Below are positions 28,907 through 39,388 of a stretch of DNA of 64,000 nucleotides, piece after piece. The notes below the pieces were generated by a model. It had not been told where the DNA came from. It searched no databases and saw only the letters and a list, made by a program, of their open reading frames with translations. The DNA is taken from assembly GCF_947499265.1 (NCBI RefSeq), contig NZ_CANMNK010000006.1, positions 186,001-250,000 on the forward strand. Reading direction: 5' to 3'. Source of the DNA: an uncultured Roseobacter sp. GTDB taxonomy: Bacteria > Pseudomonadota > Alphaproteobacteria > Rhodobacterales > Rhodobacteraceae. Each line of letters opens with the position of its first letter. Positions within the stretch are counted from its first letter, which is position 1. The position numbers and the translations under genes are program-made.

Positions 28907-29566
28907 ATGCGCCTGTTGCTGATCGAAGATGAGCGCCGCGTCGCGGTTCAGATCGTTGAGGCGCTGGAGGCAGAGCGGTTCACGGTCGATACCGCCGGCG
29001 ATGGCGAAGACGGGTATCACCTTGGTGCGACAGAGATTTACCGCGCCATCGTGCTTGATCTTTCGCTTCCGCGTCTCGATGGCGTGTCAGTGCTGCGCGC
29101 CTGGAGGAGAGAGGGACTGGCAACGCCGGTGCTGCTGCTCACCGCACGCAACCGCTGGCAGGATCGTGTCGAGGGATTGAACTCTGGTGGTGATGACTAT
29201 CTTGGCAAGCCCTTTCGCATGGAGGAGCTGATTGCGCGCATAAACGCTCTGATACGGCGCGCGGGCGGTGCCGCGTCGCCGGTCGCCAGCGTGGGGGCGA
29301 TCACGCTGGACCCACAGGCACGGCGCGTGACGCGGGACGGGCGCGCCATCACCCTGACAGCGCATGAATACAAGGTCTTCGCAACGCTGATCCAGGCGCC
29401 CGACACGGTTCATTCCAAAGCGGATCTGGCCGAAATCGTCTATGGCCTGCATGATGAGCGCGACAGCAACACAATTGAGGTTTTTGTTGCGCGCCTGCGC
29501 CGCAAGCTTGGCCCTGCGTCAATAGAGACGGTGCGCGGCCTTGGCTATCGTCTTGGTCCGGCATGA
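28907..29566 (+). CDS. OmpR-family response regulator
   Basis: MRLLLIEDERRVAVQIVEAL receiver; C-terminal winged helix ...LTAHEYKVFATLI...VARLRRKLGPASIETVRGLGYRL. Confidence 0.95.
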   Translation: MRLLLIEDERRVAVQIVEALEAERFTVDTAGDGEDGYHLGATEIYRAIVLDLSLPRLDGVSVLRAWRREGLATPVLLLTARNRWQDRVEGLNSGGDDYLGKPFRMEELIARINALIRRAGGAASPVASVGAITLDPQARRVTRDGRAITLTAHEYKVFATLIQAPDTVHSKADLAEIVYGLHDERDSNTIEVFVARLRRKLGPASIETVRGLGYRLGPA

Positions 29567-30918
29567 GGCTGCGCTCGTTGCGCCTGCGTGTGTTGATCAG
29601 CGCCACGCTTTGGATTGCGCTGTCGCTCGGCATCGGCGGCTACGCGATCCTGACGGTTTTCGAAAAAGCGACGCTGCGCCAATTTGATCAACGGTTGCAG
29701 GAAGAACTGGCGGTGCTTCGGGTCGCGGTTGCGACGGAACCACAGGATCCGACCCTTCGTATGACCTCCCCATCGTTTTCGCGTGTCTATTCCGGGCTCT
29801 ATTTTCAGGCAGAAACAGAAGGGTTTACCGTCGCCTCGCGATCCCTGTGGGACAGGCATCTGCCCCTTGGGGCACCAGGGACGATACCTGAACAACAGCT
29901 GGTCAGCGGCCCTGATGGTCAACAATTGCGGCTTTTGAGCCAAAGCGTGCGTGTGAACGATGGGCCGCGTTGGCGGCTAGGAGTTGCGGCGGATCTCGCC
30001 AGCATGGAGACGCTGGTGGCCTCTTTCAGGCGCAGTCTTTCGTTTGGCCTCTGCGTATTTGGTGTTTCGCTGATCGTTGCCGCAGCCTTGATGCTCAACG
30101 CTGCCCTTGGTCCGCTCAAGCGATTGCATGAAGCCGTCGTCCGGCTGTCGAACACGGATGCGCGTCCCGCGCCCGATGTATTCCCAATCGAAGTGGCTCC
30201 CCTCGTGCGCGACCTCGACCGGCTCATCGAGCGCAACCGCCGCCAGCGTGATCGGGGCCGGTTGCAGGCCGCTGGCCTGGCTCACGCGCTGAAAACGCCC
30301 ACAACCGTGCTGTCGGGTGAAATCCAACGCGCGGCGCAAGGTCGTCCGCTGGATCTCAATGCGGCCGAAGATGCTCTGGCGCGCCTGAAGGAGGCAACAG
30401 CGCTGCATCTTGATCATGCTGCGACGGGTCCCGAGGCGATGCTGCCCGGAGAGCGTGTCGATGTGATGGCAACGCTGGATGATCTGGTCAGGGCGGTCGG
30501 GCGGCTTTATCCCCACATCAGATTTGACATCGAGGGCCCGCATCAGATGGGCCTTGCCGTGACGCTGCCCGATCTTCAGGAGATGCTGGGCAACCTGATC
30601 GAAAACGCCGCGTATTGGGCGCAGGGTCACGTGCATGTGACACTCGAAGCCGAGGGGGAGGCTGTGATCCTCATCGTGGAGGATGATGGCCCCGGCGTGC
30701 CCTTGCTTGATCGTGCGCGGGTTTTCGACCGCGGGGTGCGGCTCGATCCAGACCGGGGCGGGTCAGGGCTTGGCATGACGATCGCGCGCGATGTGGCAAA
30801 TCTCTACGGTGGTTCAATCCGGCTCGACACGGCGGGACTTGGGGGTCTGCGCGTCATTCTGCGATTGCCTTTCGACGTCGGAGAGCACGGACCAGCGACC
30901 AATCGCGCTGGTCCATGA
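29563..30918 (+). CDS. Sensor histidine kinase
   Basis: Two TM segments, HAMP-like, AHALKTPTTVLSGE H-box, NLIENAAYWA N-box, VEDDGPGVP and GGSGLGMTIARDV. Confidence 0.95.
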   Translation: MRLRSLRLRVLISATLWIALSLGIGGYAILTVFEKATLRQFDQRLQEELAVLRVAVATEPQDPTLRMTSPSFSRVYSGLYFQAETEGFTVASRSLWDRHLPLGAPGTIPEQQLVSGPDGQQLRLLSQSVRVNDGPRWRLGVAADLASMETLVASFRRSLSFGLCVFGVSLIVAAALMLNAALGPLKRLHEAVVRLSNTDARPAPDVFPIEVAPLVRDLDRLIERNRRQRDRGRLQAAGLAHALKTPTTVLSGEIQRAAQGRPLDLNAAEDALARLKEATALHLDHAATGPEAMLPGERVDVMATLDDLVRAVGRLYPHIRFDIEGPHQMGLAVTLPDLQEMLGNLIENAAYWAQGHVHVTLEAEGEAVILIVEDDGPGVPLLDRARVFDRGVRLDPDRGGSGLGMTIARDVANLYGGSIRLDTAGLGGLRVILRLPFDVGEHGPATNRAGP

Positions 30919-30922
30919 GGTG

Positions 30923-31927
30923 TCAAGCGATGAGCAGCAGGGAGGACAGGTCCTCCTCGACGACATCGGCAAGCAGGACCTCGCTATCGCCATAGCTCAG
31001 CGTTGTGTCCGTATCGTCGGCCACAACATCAATGTCGCTTGCGTCAATGCCACTGAACGAAAGCGCATCCACACCGACGACGAAATCCGTCACAATGTCG
31101 GCGCCGTCCCCTTCCACAAATTCAAAGACATCCGCGCCTCTGCCACCTGTGAGGACGTCATCCTCCGTCCCACCGTTGATGGTGTCGTCACCGCCGCCAC
31201 CGTCAATCGTGTCTGCGCCCGCAGCCCCGGTCAGCAGATTCGCCTGACGGCTGCCCACAATCTGATCGTCATTGTTGCTGCCAAGCACATCCACAAAGTT
31301 CTCAAGTGTCAGCGAGAACGAGTCGCCCACCGAAAAGCCGCCTGTCTCCACGACGATGGTTCCGGTATAGGCGCCGGTGGAAAGGTTCACATCCGTGGCG
31401 ACCGCCCCTTGGACAGACGTGGAATCCACCACATTTCGCTCACCCTTGTCGCCGATCACGGTTTCGACGACTTCGATTGTGCCCGCCGCGACGTCGAAAA
31501 TACCAACCGAATCCGTGCCAAGGTCGCCCTTGTCCACCCCGCCCGGTGAACCGATCGAGATGGGCGCGTCGAGATCGGAATAGTCTGCGGTATCCAGACC
31601 ATCGCCGCCCACGAAGGCATCGTTCCCGGCGGAGCCGATGAAGGTGTCGTCGCCATCGCTGCCAACGAGCGTATTGTCGCCCTCGGTCCCTACGATCGTG
31701 ACGGTATCATCGTCTGGCACCTCGACCTCGACGGTTTCGTCGGCAGTTCCGTCACCATCCGTGTCGATGTCTGCGGTCACGAGGCCATCACCATCCGGAT
31801 CGCTGAGGTCCAGATCGACGTCGCTCGTCCCTGCGAGATCCTCAAGATCAATCGTATCGCGGTTGCGGTTATTGCCCTGCCCCGCGCCGCCATTCCCACC
31901 GGAGTTTCCTTGTGTATTCGATTGCAT
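30923..31927 (-). CDS. RTX-type calcium-binding repeat protein
   Basis: GADTIDGGGGDDTINGGTEDDVLTGGRGADVFEF; GTEGDNTLVGSDGDDTFIGSAGNDAFVGGDGLD. Confidence 0.85.
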   Translation of the reverse strand: MQSNTQGNSGGNGGAGQGNNRNRDTIDLEDLAGTSDVDLDLSDPDGDGLVTADIDTDGDGTADETVEVEVPDDDTVTIVGTEGDNTLVGSDGDDTFIGSAGNDAFVGGDGLDTADYSDLDAPISIGSPGGVDKGDLGTDSVGIFDVAAGTIEVVETVIGDKGERNVVDSTSVQGAVATDVNLSTGAYTGTIVVETGGFSVGDSFSLTLENFVDVLGSNNDDQIVGSRQANLLTGAAGADTIDGGGGDDTINGGTEDDVLTGGRGADVFEFVEGDGADIVTDFVVGVDALSFSGIDASDIDVVADDTDTTLSYGDSEVLLADVVEEDLSSLLLIA

Positions 31928-32373
31928 TGTCGTCGTCCTTTCCGATTTTTGAAACGATCTGCCTCGGCGCCCCCTGACCGTCAAAAGGATCGGGTCAGTT
32001 GGTTGATCGTGCCACGCTGATGCGGGCAAGAGGGCTATGGCAGGTCCGACGTGAAGCGGCGCTGAACACCGCATTCATCCGACGTTCAGCTTGGGGATTC
32101 TGCGTTGCTGCGGGCGCGTTTTTGCCGATGACACCCGCGGTGCGATGTTGTGTCACGTCATGTCATCGCAATCTAGTCCAGGGAGGATTGGAGCAAGATC
32201 AGGAGCGCCTGCAGAGGTGGCGCAAGCAATCTATGGCTGTACACGCGATGCTCGTGTGCGGTGATCTATATGTTGGACGGGCCAGCGGATAAGGTGTGGC
32301 ACGGCGACGGGCAGCTTTGCCAGGCAGAGCGCGGATGGCCGCGAAGCGTTTCACCCTCAAGGTAAAAGCCGAG

Positions 32374-33336
32374 CTATCGGCAGAATTCGCCGCTCATCTC
32401 CTCGCCGCCGTTGGTCACGGTCCGCGTCTCGAAATCATAGCACCCAGGCTGGTCCGAGGGCGCATAGCGAATGTAGTAAGCCGCACCTTGATAGCGGTAG
32501 TCCATGCTGCGGTTGCCATCTGCGTCTTGAGTGAAGGTGAGATCTTCCACCCCACCCCGCGGCGGTCGTCCGGGTGCCACGCCGCCGCCGTCGGCGGCAG
32601 AGAGCGGTCGGACGCGGGGCAGGTTATCAAAGTCCGGCACAGCGCCCATCAGACACTGCACGATATAAGGGGCGTCAGCCGATGTATGATAGCGGTAGCC
32701 AAAGAGGGCGTCGGGCTGCCCGTTGCAGACGTCAAGATCACCCGCCGCAATCTCGGAGCCGTCGGGATTGGCGTCACCGTAGATCGGAAAACCGTCGAAG
32801 GCCCAGCCGATGATCGCGGCATCGCCCGCATTCTCCATCTGCGCGATCATACAGGTGGGTGTCGCATGGTAGTGGTAATCATCGCCGCGACCGGCGTGGC
32901 CCCCGCAGACATCCAACTGATCGGTCTGAACCGTGTCATGCTGTGCCTGATGGTGCGCAAGATCCGCCGCGCTCATCTCGCCACCCGCCGTATAGTCATA
33001 GATCGGGACCCCATTCACGGCGACCCCCAGGGCCGCATCGCGGGTCAGCGCAGTGGTCCCGAGGGTCGGCGCCAGGATGATCGGCGCGGCATACTCCGCG
33101 GGAACGGGCACCTGTTCGTTCGTGCCTTCAATCCCGGTCATTAAATCGTGGTCGGGGTAGGTGTCGGACTGAATGATCGCGTGGCTGTCCGTGCAGGTGA
33201 CAGTCACCTCCGCATCAAAACCCGCCTCGGCAACGGAGGCAGTCACGGCGGCGCAGTGATCTTCGTGACCGATCGCAAAAGAGGGCAGGGTGATGGCAAG
33301 CAGCGAAATGATCGCGCGCGTGGCGGAAGAGGTCAT
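32374..33336 (-). CDS. Secreted YHYH-domain protein (second)
   Basis: Signal peptide MTSSATRAIISLLAITLPSFAIG; GRGDDYHYHATPTC, GWAFDGFPIYGD, FGYRYHTSADAPY. Confidence 0.85.
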   Translation of the reverse strand: MTSSATRAIISLLAITLPSFAIGHEDHCAAVTASVAEAGFDAEVTVTCTDSHAIIQSDTYPDHDLMTGIEGTNEQVPVPAEYAAPIILAPTLGTTALTRDAALGVAVNGVPIYDYTAGGEMSAADLAHHQAQHDTVQTDQLDVCGGHAGRGDDYHYHATPTCMIAQMENAGDAAIIGWAFDGFPIYGDANPDGSEIAAGDLDVCNGQPDALFGYRYHTSADAPYIVQCLMGAVPDFDNLPRVRPLSAADGGGVAPGRPPRGGVEDLTFTQDADGNRSMDYRYQGAAYYIRYAPSDQPGCYDFETRTVTNGGEEMSGEFCR

Positions 33337-33359
33337 ACGAAAAGCTCCCGTTTGCGCTG

Positions 33360-34001
33360 TCATTCGACCGTCAGCCGGCAAAGGACAGTATTGCTTTGCT
33401 CAAGATCGGGCCCCCAGATGAGTTCGGCGTCGTTCACCCATCGAATGCGGTCATAGCCATCCTTCGGATCGACCGCCTGTTCGGAATAGGCGTTGGCCTG
33501 CGACCAGTCGGAGGCATCAAACCCAGACTGATCCCACCCCTCGGGCTCCTCCATCGCTTCGAAAGCGCAGGCACCTTGGCCCGCGACTGGGTCCGCCTCG
33601 CGCTCGCAGGATTTGTCAAGCGGTGCCGTGTGCGTGACCCTGCATTGCCAATCGGTGTTGCTGACGGCGACCATCTGGCCGGTGGCATCGGTGATCTGGA
33701 GAATGACGCCGCCGTCCCCCATTTGCTGACGCCGCGAACCGATGTATTCGAGGCCGGTGTCGTTTTCCTTGAAATCTTTCGCAACCAGACCGATCACAAA
33801 GGGCCGTTCAGCCTCAAATGCAAAGCTTTCGGCGTTGAACGACCGCTCGGTGGTGATGGGTACGCTGTCTTCGGCGACCTGCGCGCCATTGATGCGCATC
33901 TCGAACCAATTATCCGCCCAGACATCAGCCGAAAAGGTCTCGGCAGGGAGGGCGGCGGCGGATGCAGTCAGGAGGATGAGTGCGGAGACGACGCTTTTCA
34001 C
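33360..34001 (-). CDS. Secreted protein of unknown function adjacent to YHYH gene
   Basis: Signal peptide MKSVVSALILLTASAAALPAETF; FSADVWADNWFEMRINGAQVAEDSVPI. Confidence 0.6.
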   Translation of the reverse strand: MKSVVSALILLTASAAALPAETFSADVWADNWFEMRINGAQVAEDSVPITTERSFNAESFAFEAERPFVIGLVAKDFKENDTGLEYIGSRRQQMGDGGVILQITDATGQMVAVSNTDWQCRVTHTAPLDKSCEREADPVAGQGACAFEAMEEPEGWDQSGFDASDWSQANAYSEQAVDPKDGYDRIRWVNDAELIWGPDLEQSNTVLCRLTVE

Positions 34002-34179
34002 TGGGTGACCCTTTCACATGGCTTCAGCTATAGAACGCGCTTGATCCCGGTTTCCGTCGCGAGAAACGCATGTTTCTTTGTTTTGCCGATCTGCATGACC
34101 TGTGCGGCGTCGTCTGTGCGATTTGCAGTCAACGAAATCAGCAGGTTCGGCGAAATTTTCATATGCAGCGGAATAGGGC

Positions 34180-34229
<50 letters not shown>

Positions 34230-34421
34230 CTCTGAGTGTTTCATCTTTGGACGAACAACACGATCTCTCGCGGATTTCAGCGAAAGTCTCTGGCCTGTGG
34301 TGACGGACCGGCTGCTTTGTAGACGTAGAGCTTCCGGGGCTGGTTAATACAATTGCGCCACCGCAGGTCTCACAAATGCCGATGCTGGTGAAAGGCTCTG
34401 GAAGGTGCTGAGGTCCTGTTT

Positions 34422-34453
34422 AGCGGTAGAATATCGCTCTCCATTCTACCGCT
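34422..34453. repeat. Perfect 11-bp inverted repeat (hairpin)
   Basis: AGCGGTAGAAT-atcgctctcc-ATTCTACCGCT. Confidence 0.9.
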
Positions 34454-34688
34454 TTAGGCGCGTTTTGTGGGTTCTAGCGGAGTAAGCCTGAAAATCTTCC
34501 AGCCATTTCTGCGCGATGGGCTTTTGCGGCTGTCGATCGGTCTCGCTGATCCACTAATCAATTCCGCTTACGGATAGTCAATCCTTAGGCCCAACAGCGC
34601 TGTGACGCGAAACGCCGCACCGCATGTTAGGAAATTGCGAGCCGCCTGCACCGCTAGATCCATCGTTGAAAATGGGGCGTCTGAACAA

Positions 34689-35972
34689 TCATCCGCCGAT
34701 CAGCTGGGGCAATGTGAGTGAAATGGCTGGTACGAAGGTAATCAACATGAGCGCAATAAAGATTGCGATGTAGAACGGCCAGATCGTCCGAACGGCCTTT
34801 TCCATCGGTAGTTTCCCGACGGCGCAGCCCACGAACAGGCACGAACCAACCGGCGGTGTGCACAGCCCAAGGCCCAGATTGACCAATAGGATCATTCCGA
34901 ATTGCAGTGGATCAATGCCAAGACTATTGGCGACAGGCAGGAAGATCGGCGTGCAGATCAGGATCAGGGCAGCCATATCCATGATCATCCCCAGCACCAG
35001 CAGCACGAGGTTGATCATCAGCAGGATCAGAATGGGGTTTTCGGTGAGCCCTGTCAGCAGATCGACCGTTTTATTGGGGACCCGGTAGAAGGTCAGCATA
35101 TAGGCAAAGGCGCCCGCACAGGCGATCAGGATCATCACCATTGCCGTTGTCTTCACCGCCTGGGCGACCGCCAGGCGGAATTTGTCCCAGGTGATCGAGC
35201 GATAGACCAGAAGGGTAACAACAAAGGCATAGATCGCCCCGAAGGCACCGGATTCAGTGACCGTAAACACACCCGACAGCACGCCACCCACGATAATGAC
35301 CGCCGTCAAGAGACCGGGGATTGCACCAAAAAACGCCAGCGCCAGAGCGGTCCAGCCGGGGAATGGTTCAGCCTGATAGCCACGTTTCACGGCGACGAGA
35401 TAGGCCGCCAGAGCGAGGCACAGACACATCAGAATGCCCGGGACCACGCCCGCCAGAAACAGCTTGGAGATCGAAATGCCACCGCCCGCGGCGATGGCGA
35501 AAATGATCATATTGTGGCTTGGTGGAATGATGATGCCGGCGATGGACGAGGTGACCGTGACGTTCACAGCGTAATCCGCATCATACCCCTTTTCCTTCAT
35601 CACCGGGACGAGGATCGAGCCAAGGGCTGAAATATCTGCGATGGCTGAGCCAGAGATGCCGCCAAAGAGCATGGACGAGAAGACATTGACGATCCCGAGC
35701 CCGCCGCGCACCGCGCCAACGGCTGCCGATGCGAACCTGACCAGCCGCATGGCGATGCCACCGTGAAACATCAACTCACCGGCAAAGATGAAGAAGGGGA
35801 TGGCCATGAGGGCAAAGACGTTGATGCCGCTCACAATCCGCTGAAAGCCGATCATCAGCGGCAACCCTTCGTACCAGAAGGCTGCAATGGCGGAGATGCC
35901 AAGGGCGAAAGCAACAGGCGTACCAATCACGACACACAGTGCGAATGCCCCCAGAAGAACCAAAATTCCCAC
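34689..35972 (-). CDS. TRAP transporter large permease subunit (DctM-like)
   Basis: Multi-TM; GISGSAIADISALGSILVPVMKEKGYDADYAVNVTVTSSIAGIIIPPSHNMIIF. Confidence 0.95.
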   Translation of the reverse strand: MGILVLLGAFALCVVIGTPVAFALGISAIAAFWYEGLPLMIGFQRIVSGINVFALMAIPFFIFAGELMFHGGIAMRLVRFASAAVGAVRGGLGIVNVFSSMLFGGISGSAIADISALGSILVPVMKEKGYDADYAVNVTVTSSIAGIIIPPSHNMIIFAIAAGGGISISKLFLAGVVPGILMCLCLALAAYLVAVKRGYQAEPFPGWTALALAFFGAIPGLLTAVIIVGGVLSGVFTVTESGAFGAIYAFVVTLLVYRSITWDKFRLAVAQAVKTTAMVMILIACAGAFAYMLTFYRVPNKTVDLLTGLTENPILILLMINLVLLVLGMIMDMAALILICTPIFLPVANSLGIDPLQFGMILLVNLGLGLCTPPVGSCLFVGCAVGKLPMEKAVRTIWPFYIAIFIALMLITFVPAISLTLPQLIGG

Positions 35973-35981
35973 GGTATATCC

Positions 35982-36542
35982 CTATTCAATACTGTCGCTG
36001 CGGTCGTCGACACCCGAGAACAAGCGGATGAGGTGACCAATGGAGAAGAGGAGTATTAGCCCACCACCAATCGTCAGGGGCAGCGAACGAAGCCCTTCGG
36101 GCAGTTGGATCAGGGGGATCAGGGACCCCCATTTGAAAATCGTGAGCTGCGCGCCATACCACAGCATAAGGCCGCCGAAGACGGCCATTATGACATCGGA
36201 GATGACGACAAAGACAGCGCGCACGCGCGGTGCAACGGCACTGCGCAGCACGGACACCGAAAGATGTGTATTTTCATGCACGCCAACCGCCGCGCCGAGA
36301 AAGGCGATGAGCATCACAAGGAGCAGCGCAACCTGTTCAACCCACGTCGGCGTTGCGTTCAAGACGTAGCGGCCAAACACCAGCCAGCCGAAAATGACCG
36401 TCAGAACAACCAGTGCGATTCCTGTCAGAATGCGGCAAATAAGGGCGAGCATATCGAGGGTTGCCGTCATGCGGCGGATCGTCGGGGGAATATGGGGCGC
36501 ATCGCTCATCGGTATTCTCCGGCAAAAAGCGCCCGGCTCCAA
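35982..36542 (-). CDS. TRAP transporter small permease subunit (DctQ-like)
   Basis: Four TM segments; FGRYVLNATPTWVEQVALLLVMLIAFLGAAVGVHENTHLSV. Confidence 0.92.
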   Translation of the reverse strand: MEPGAFCRRIPMSDAPHIPPTIRRMTATLDMLALICRILTGIALVVLTVIFGWLVFGRYVLNATPTWVEQVALLLVMLIAFLGAAVGVHENTHLSVSVLRSAVAPRVRAVFVVISDVIMAVFGGLMLWYGAQLTIFKWGSLIPLIQLPEGLRSLPLTIGGGLILLFSIGHLIRLFSGVDDRSDSIE

Positions 36543-36584
36543 GGATCGGGAGCCGGGCGTTCTCAGGTCAGTTCAGATAGCACG

Positions 36585-37565
36585 TCAGTCCGTTGCCTGA
36601 ATAAGCTCCACAAGCGGGCGCAGGTCGGGGTTCGTGGCGAAATAGGCCTCATAAACCGGGGCCATCGCGGCCTGGAACGGTGCCTTGTCGGAGACTTCAT
36701 TCACGACGACACCTGCGGCTTCAACGGCCTTGCGGCTTGCCGCTTCGCGTTCGGCCCAAAGATCCCGCTGCATCAGTGCTGACTCTTGTGCAGCCTCTTT
36801 GACTGCGGCCTGCATTTCAGCCGAGAGCGCATTGTAAGTATCTGTGTTGATGCAGATGCATTCCGGAATGATCAGGTGCTGGGACAGCGAATAGTAGCCC
36901 GCAACTTCAAAGTGACCGGTGGATTCGTAGGAGGGCCAGTTGTTTTCCGCGCCATCCACAACGCCCGTTTTTAGCGCCTGATAGACCTCGGCAAAGGCCA
37001 TGGGTGAGGGGTTGCCGCCCAGTTCAGCGATCATGCCGGTAAAGAGGTCGTTGTTCATGACGCGAACCTTCATGCCCTCGACGTCCGCAGGCGTGTTGAT
37101 CGCTTTCTCACCGTTATAAAACGACCGTGCGCCCGCGTCATACCATGCCAGGGGGAGCAACCCTTTTTCGGCCATGCCCGCTGCAATCGCGGCACCGCCT
37201 TCACTGTCAAGCACACGGAACATGTGCGGGACGTCTTTGAAAACAAAGGGCAATGAGACAACATTGGCTGCCGCTGCGATCGGTCCGATGGGTCCCAGGT
37301 TGAAATTGCCGACCTCAAGGCCGCCAAGGCGCACCTGCTCGACCGCGTCAGGCTGGCTGCCCAATGTGCCGCCGTGGAACATTTGCAGCGTGATCTCGCC
37401 ACCGGTTTTTTCGGCAACCAATTCGGCGAATTTATCCATGGCCACGGTGTTGGGATATCCGTCCACGTGGATATTCCAGCCCCGCCAGTTCTCGGCGCTG
37501 GCAGCACTTCCTAGTGCGGCCAGGGCCAAGGCCCCGATCAGTGATTTGGATAGTGTGTTGAACAT
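36585..37565 (-). CDS. TRAP transporter substrate-binding protein (DctP-like)
   Basis: Signal peptide; NTVAMDKFAELVAEKTGGEITLQMFHGGTLGSQPDAVEQVRLGGLEVGNFN; EVYQALKTGVVDGAENNWPSYESTGHFEVAGYYSLSQHLIIPE. Confidence 0.95.
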   Translation of the reverse strand: MFNTLSKSLIGALALAALGSAASAENWRGWNIHVDGYPNTVAMDKFAELVAEKTGGEITLQMFHGGTLGSQPDAVEQVRLGGLEVGNFNLGPIGPIAAAANVVSLPFVFKDVPHMFRVLDSEGGAAIAAGMAEKGLLPLAWYDAGARSFYNGEKAINTPADVEGMKVRVMNNDLFTGMIAELGGNPSPMAFAEVYQALKTGVVDGAENNWPSYESTGHFEVAGYYSLSQHLIIPECICINTDTYNALSAEMQAAVKEAAQESALMQRDLWAEREAASRKAVEAAGVVVNEVSDKAPFQAAMAPVYEAYFATNPDLRPLVELIQATD

Positions 37566-37687
37566 GATGTCCTCCCTTTCGTTTTGAACTTTCTTTAACC
37601 CACCGACAGGCGCTTTGCGCCAAACAAAGGCGCGCTGTGCACTGCACCCTCCTTTGGCAGGCTTCGTTTCTTCATGATCAAAGGAAG

Positions 37688-37701
37688 ACTAGTATACCAG
37701 A
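37688..37701. promoter_or_regulatory. Putative GntR operator upstream of dctP-like gene
   Basis: ACTAGTATACCAGA, matching the GGTATACC-core sites at 39392-39425. Confidence 0.55.
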
Positions 37702-37913
37702 ATTGTCAACTGTGAATACCGTGTACCCTGCGCGCGTCAGAGATCACGTCTGTTTTCGCTGGACAAATTGCGCGAAACTTCACCTTGCGCGAGCATTCGC
37801 CGCGACAGAAACTCATATCGGCTGCGTGCAGGCGCAAAAATAAAACCGCTCAGCGGCCATTCTGCGCCAATCGGCACGACGGGCTCTGTTTTGGTTGCCC
37901 AGCGAGCGCGGGG

Positions 37914-38429
37914 CTAGGCGGTTCCCCGGACGGGCCGATTGTTGTCGATGTTAAAGATCATCCCGTCCAAAAGCTCTTCCAGATCCGGGCGCGCGGCGGG
38001 GCCATTGGAAATATCAACCAGCATCAGCATACCATCGGGTGTGAGGCCGAAGGCGCCTGGTTCGGCAAACCTGCCCGATGTCTCCGCTTCGGACAAAGGA
38101 TCGGATACGTATAGCCCCAGCGACCGCATTTGCGTTTCCGTCAAACCGAAACACAGATCGAAATCCCATCCGAATTCTTCTTTATCCGCAACGGCTTTCT
38201 CAGCGGTATCCGCAGAGACCACCACCACGTCCATCTTGGCCGTCCAGGCGGGCAGGGCGTCATTCAGTTTGTTCAAAAACCGCTTGCAGCGCGGGCAGTG
38301 CCGACCACGGTAGACAAACAGCATTGTCCAGCGATCCTTGGGCTGCCCGACAGTGATTGTGCCGCCATGGGTCGCGGCAAAGCTGAGTTCACCGACAGGG
38401 GCGCCGACGCGGGGTTTGGTATGGGTCAT
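37914..38429 (-). CDS. AhpC/TSA-family peroxiredoxin-like protein
   Basis: WTMLFVYRGRHCPRCKRFLNKLNDALPAWTAKMDVVVVSADTAEKA. Confidence 0.85.
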   Translation of the reverse strand: MTHTKPRVGAPVGELSFAATHGGTITVGQPKDRWTMLFVYRGRHCPRCKRFLNKLNDALPAWTAKMDVVVVSADTAEKAVADKEEFGWDFDLCFGLTETQMRSLGLYVSDPLSEAETSGRFAEPGAFGLTPDGMLMLVDISNGPAARPDLEELLDGMIFNIDNNRPVRGTA

Positions 38430-38557
38430 TCGATGTCCTCTGATAGGTTTTGGCCGCATGCATGTGTTTAGGATGGGGTGCGGTATGGTCTCGGCCAAAT
38501 CACGGGCCGGTCAAAATGGCACGCGGTGTCCCGAGTGCGGTGTGCGCGCTTGTCGTG

Positions 38558-39259
38558 TTAAGTGCCTCGAACCTGTTCGCGTTCGAAGTAGTTCGCATTC
38601 GTGACCGAAATCTGCTCGATTGTATCATCAAGGCGAGACAGGTGCCGCATGCCGCTCTCGACAGCGCCTTCAGGGTCATGCGTTTTAACCGCCTCAGCAA
38701 TATCTCGATGGTCCGCAACGAGCTCTGGCATCCGATCACCTTTTGACAGGCTCAGAATACACAGGCGGTCCACCTTGGACTTTTCGGCCATGATCACGTC
38801 GAAGGCAAAATCCGCCTGGGCAATATGGCACAGAACCTTGTGAAACTCGTAATCCAGAGCGCCAAACCTATCGACGTCATTGTCCTCTATTGCCCGATCC
38901 TGTGCCGCGAGTGCGGCGTCAAGTTCTGCTGCACCGCTTGCGTCGCAATATTGCGCGGCGCGCCGTAAGACTTCCCGCTCAACGGCGGCGCGCACGAAAC
39001 GCGATTTGGCGATCTCCCGGGAGGAAAACCTCTTCACTTCGGTGGCACGTTGCGGGCGGATCAGCAAGAGATCAAGCGTGGCAAGCCGGTTGAACGCGTC
39101 CCGCACGGGCTGCCGGGACACGCCGAATTGGGCGGCGATGTCGGCCTCGGAGATTTTATCACCCGGTCTTAGACGGAGCGACAGGATTTCCTGGTGAAGA
39201 TGGTCAAAAATGTCATCGACACTTGTGCGCCGCTCGCCGAGTTGTGTTGCCTGAGCCAT
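38558..39259 (-). CDS. GntR-family regulator, FCD subfamily
   Basis: LRPGDKISEADIAAQFGVSRQPVRDAFNRLATLDLLLIRPQRATEVKRFS. Confidence 0.93.
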   Translation of the reverse strand: MAQATQLGERRTSVDDIFDHLHQEILSLRLRPGDKISEADIAAQFGVSRQPVRDAFNRLATLDLLLIRPQRATEVKRFSSREIAKSRFVRAAVEREVLRRAAQYCDASGAAELDAALAAQDRAIEDNDVDRFGALDYEFHKVLCHIAQADFAFDVIMAEKSKVDRLCILSLSKGDRMPELVADHRDIAEAVKTHDPEGAVESGMRHLSRLDDTIEQISVTNANYFEREQVRGT

Positions 39260-39388
39260 TGCATCATCTCCATGGTCTTTCTGGACTTCAAAAGGTCATA
39301 TCGAAACACTATCGGGAACAAAACAGAGGCATTCATGTTGTCATTCTCTCTTTCCCTCGCAAGCTTGACCAGGTCTCGCGATACATAT

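Noticed and set aside
30791-31549. 252-aa plus-strand ORF
   Set aside because: Antisense to the RTX protein gene and overlapping the histidine kinase end; no motif.
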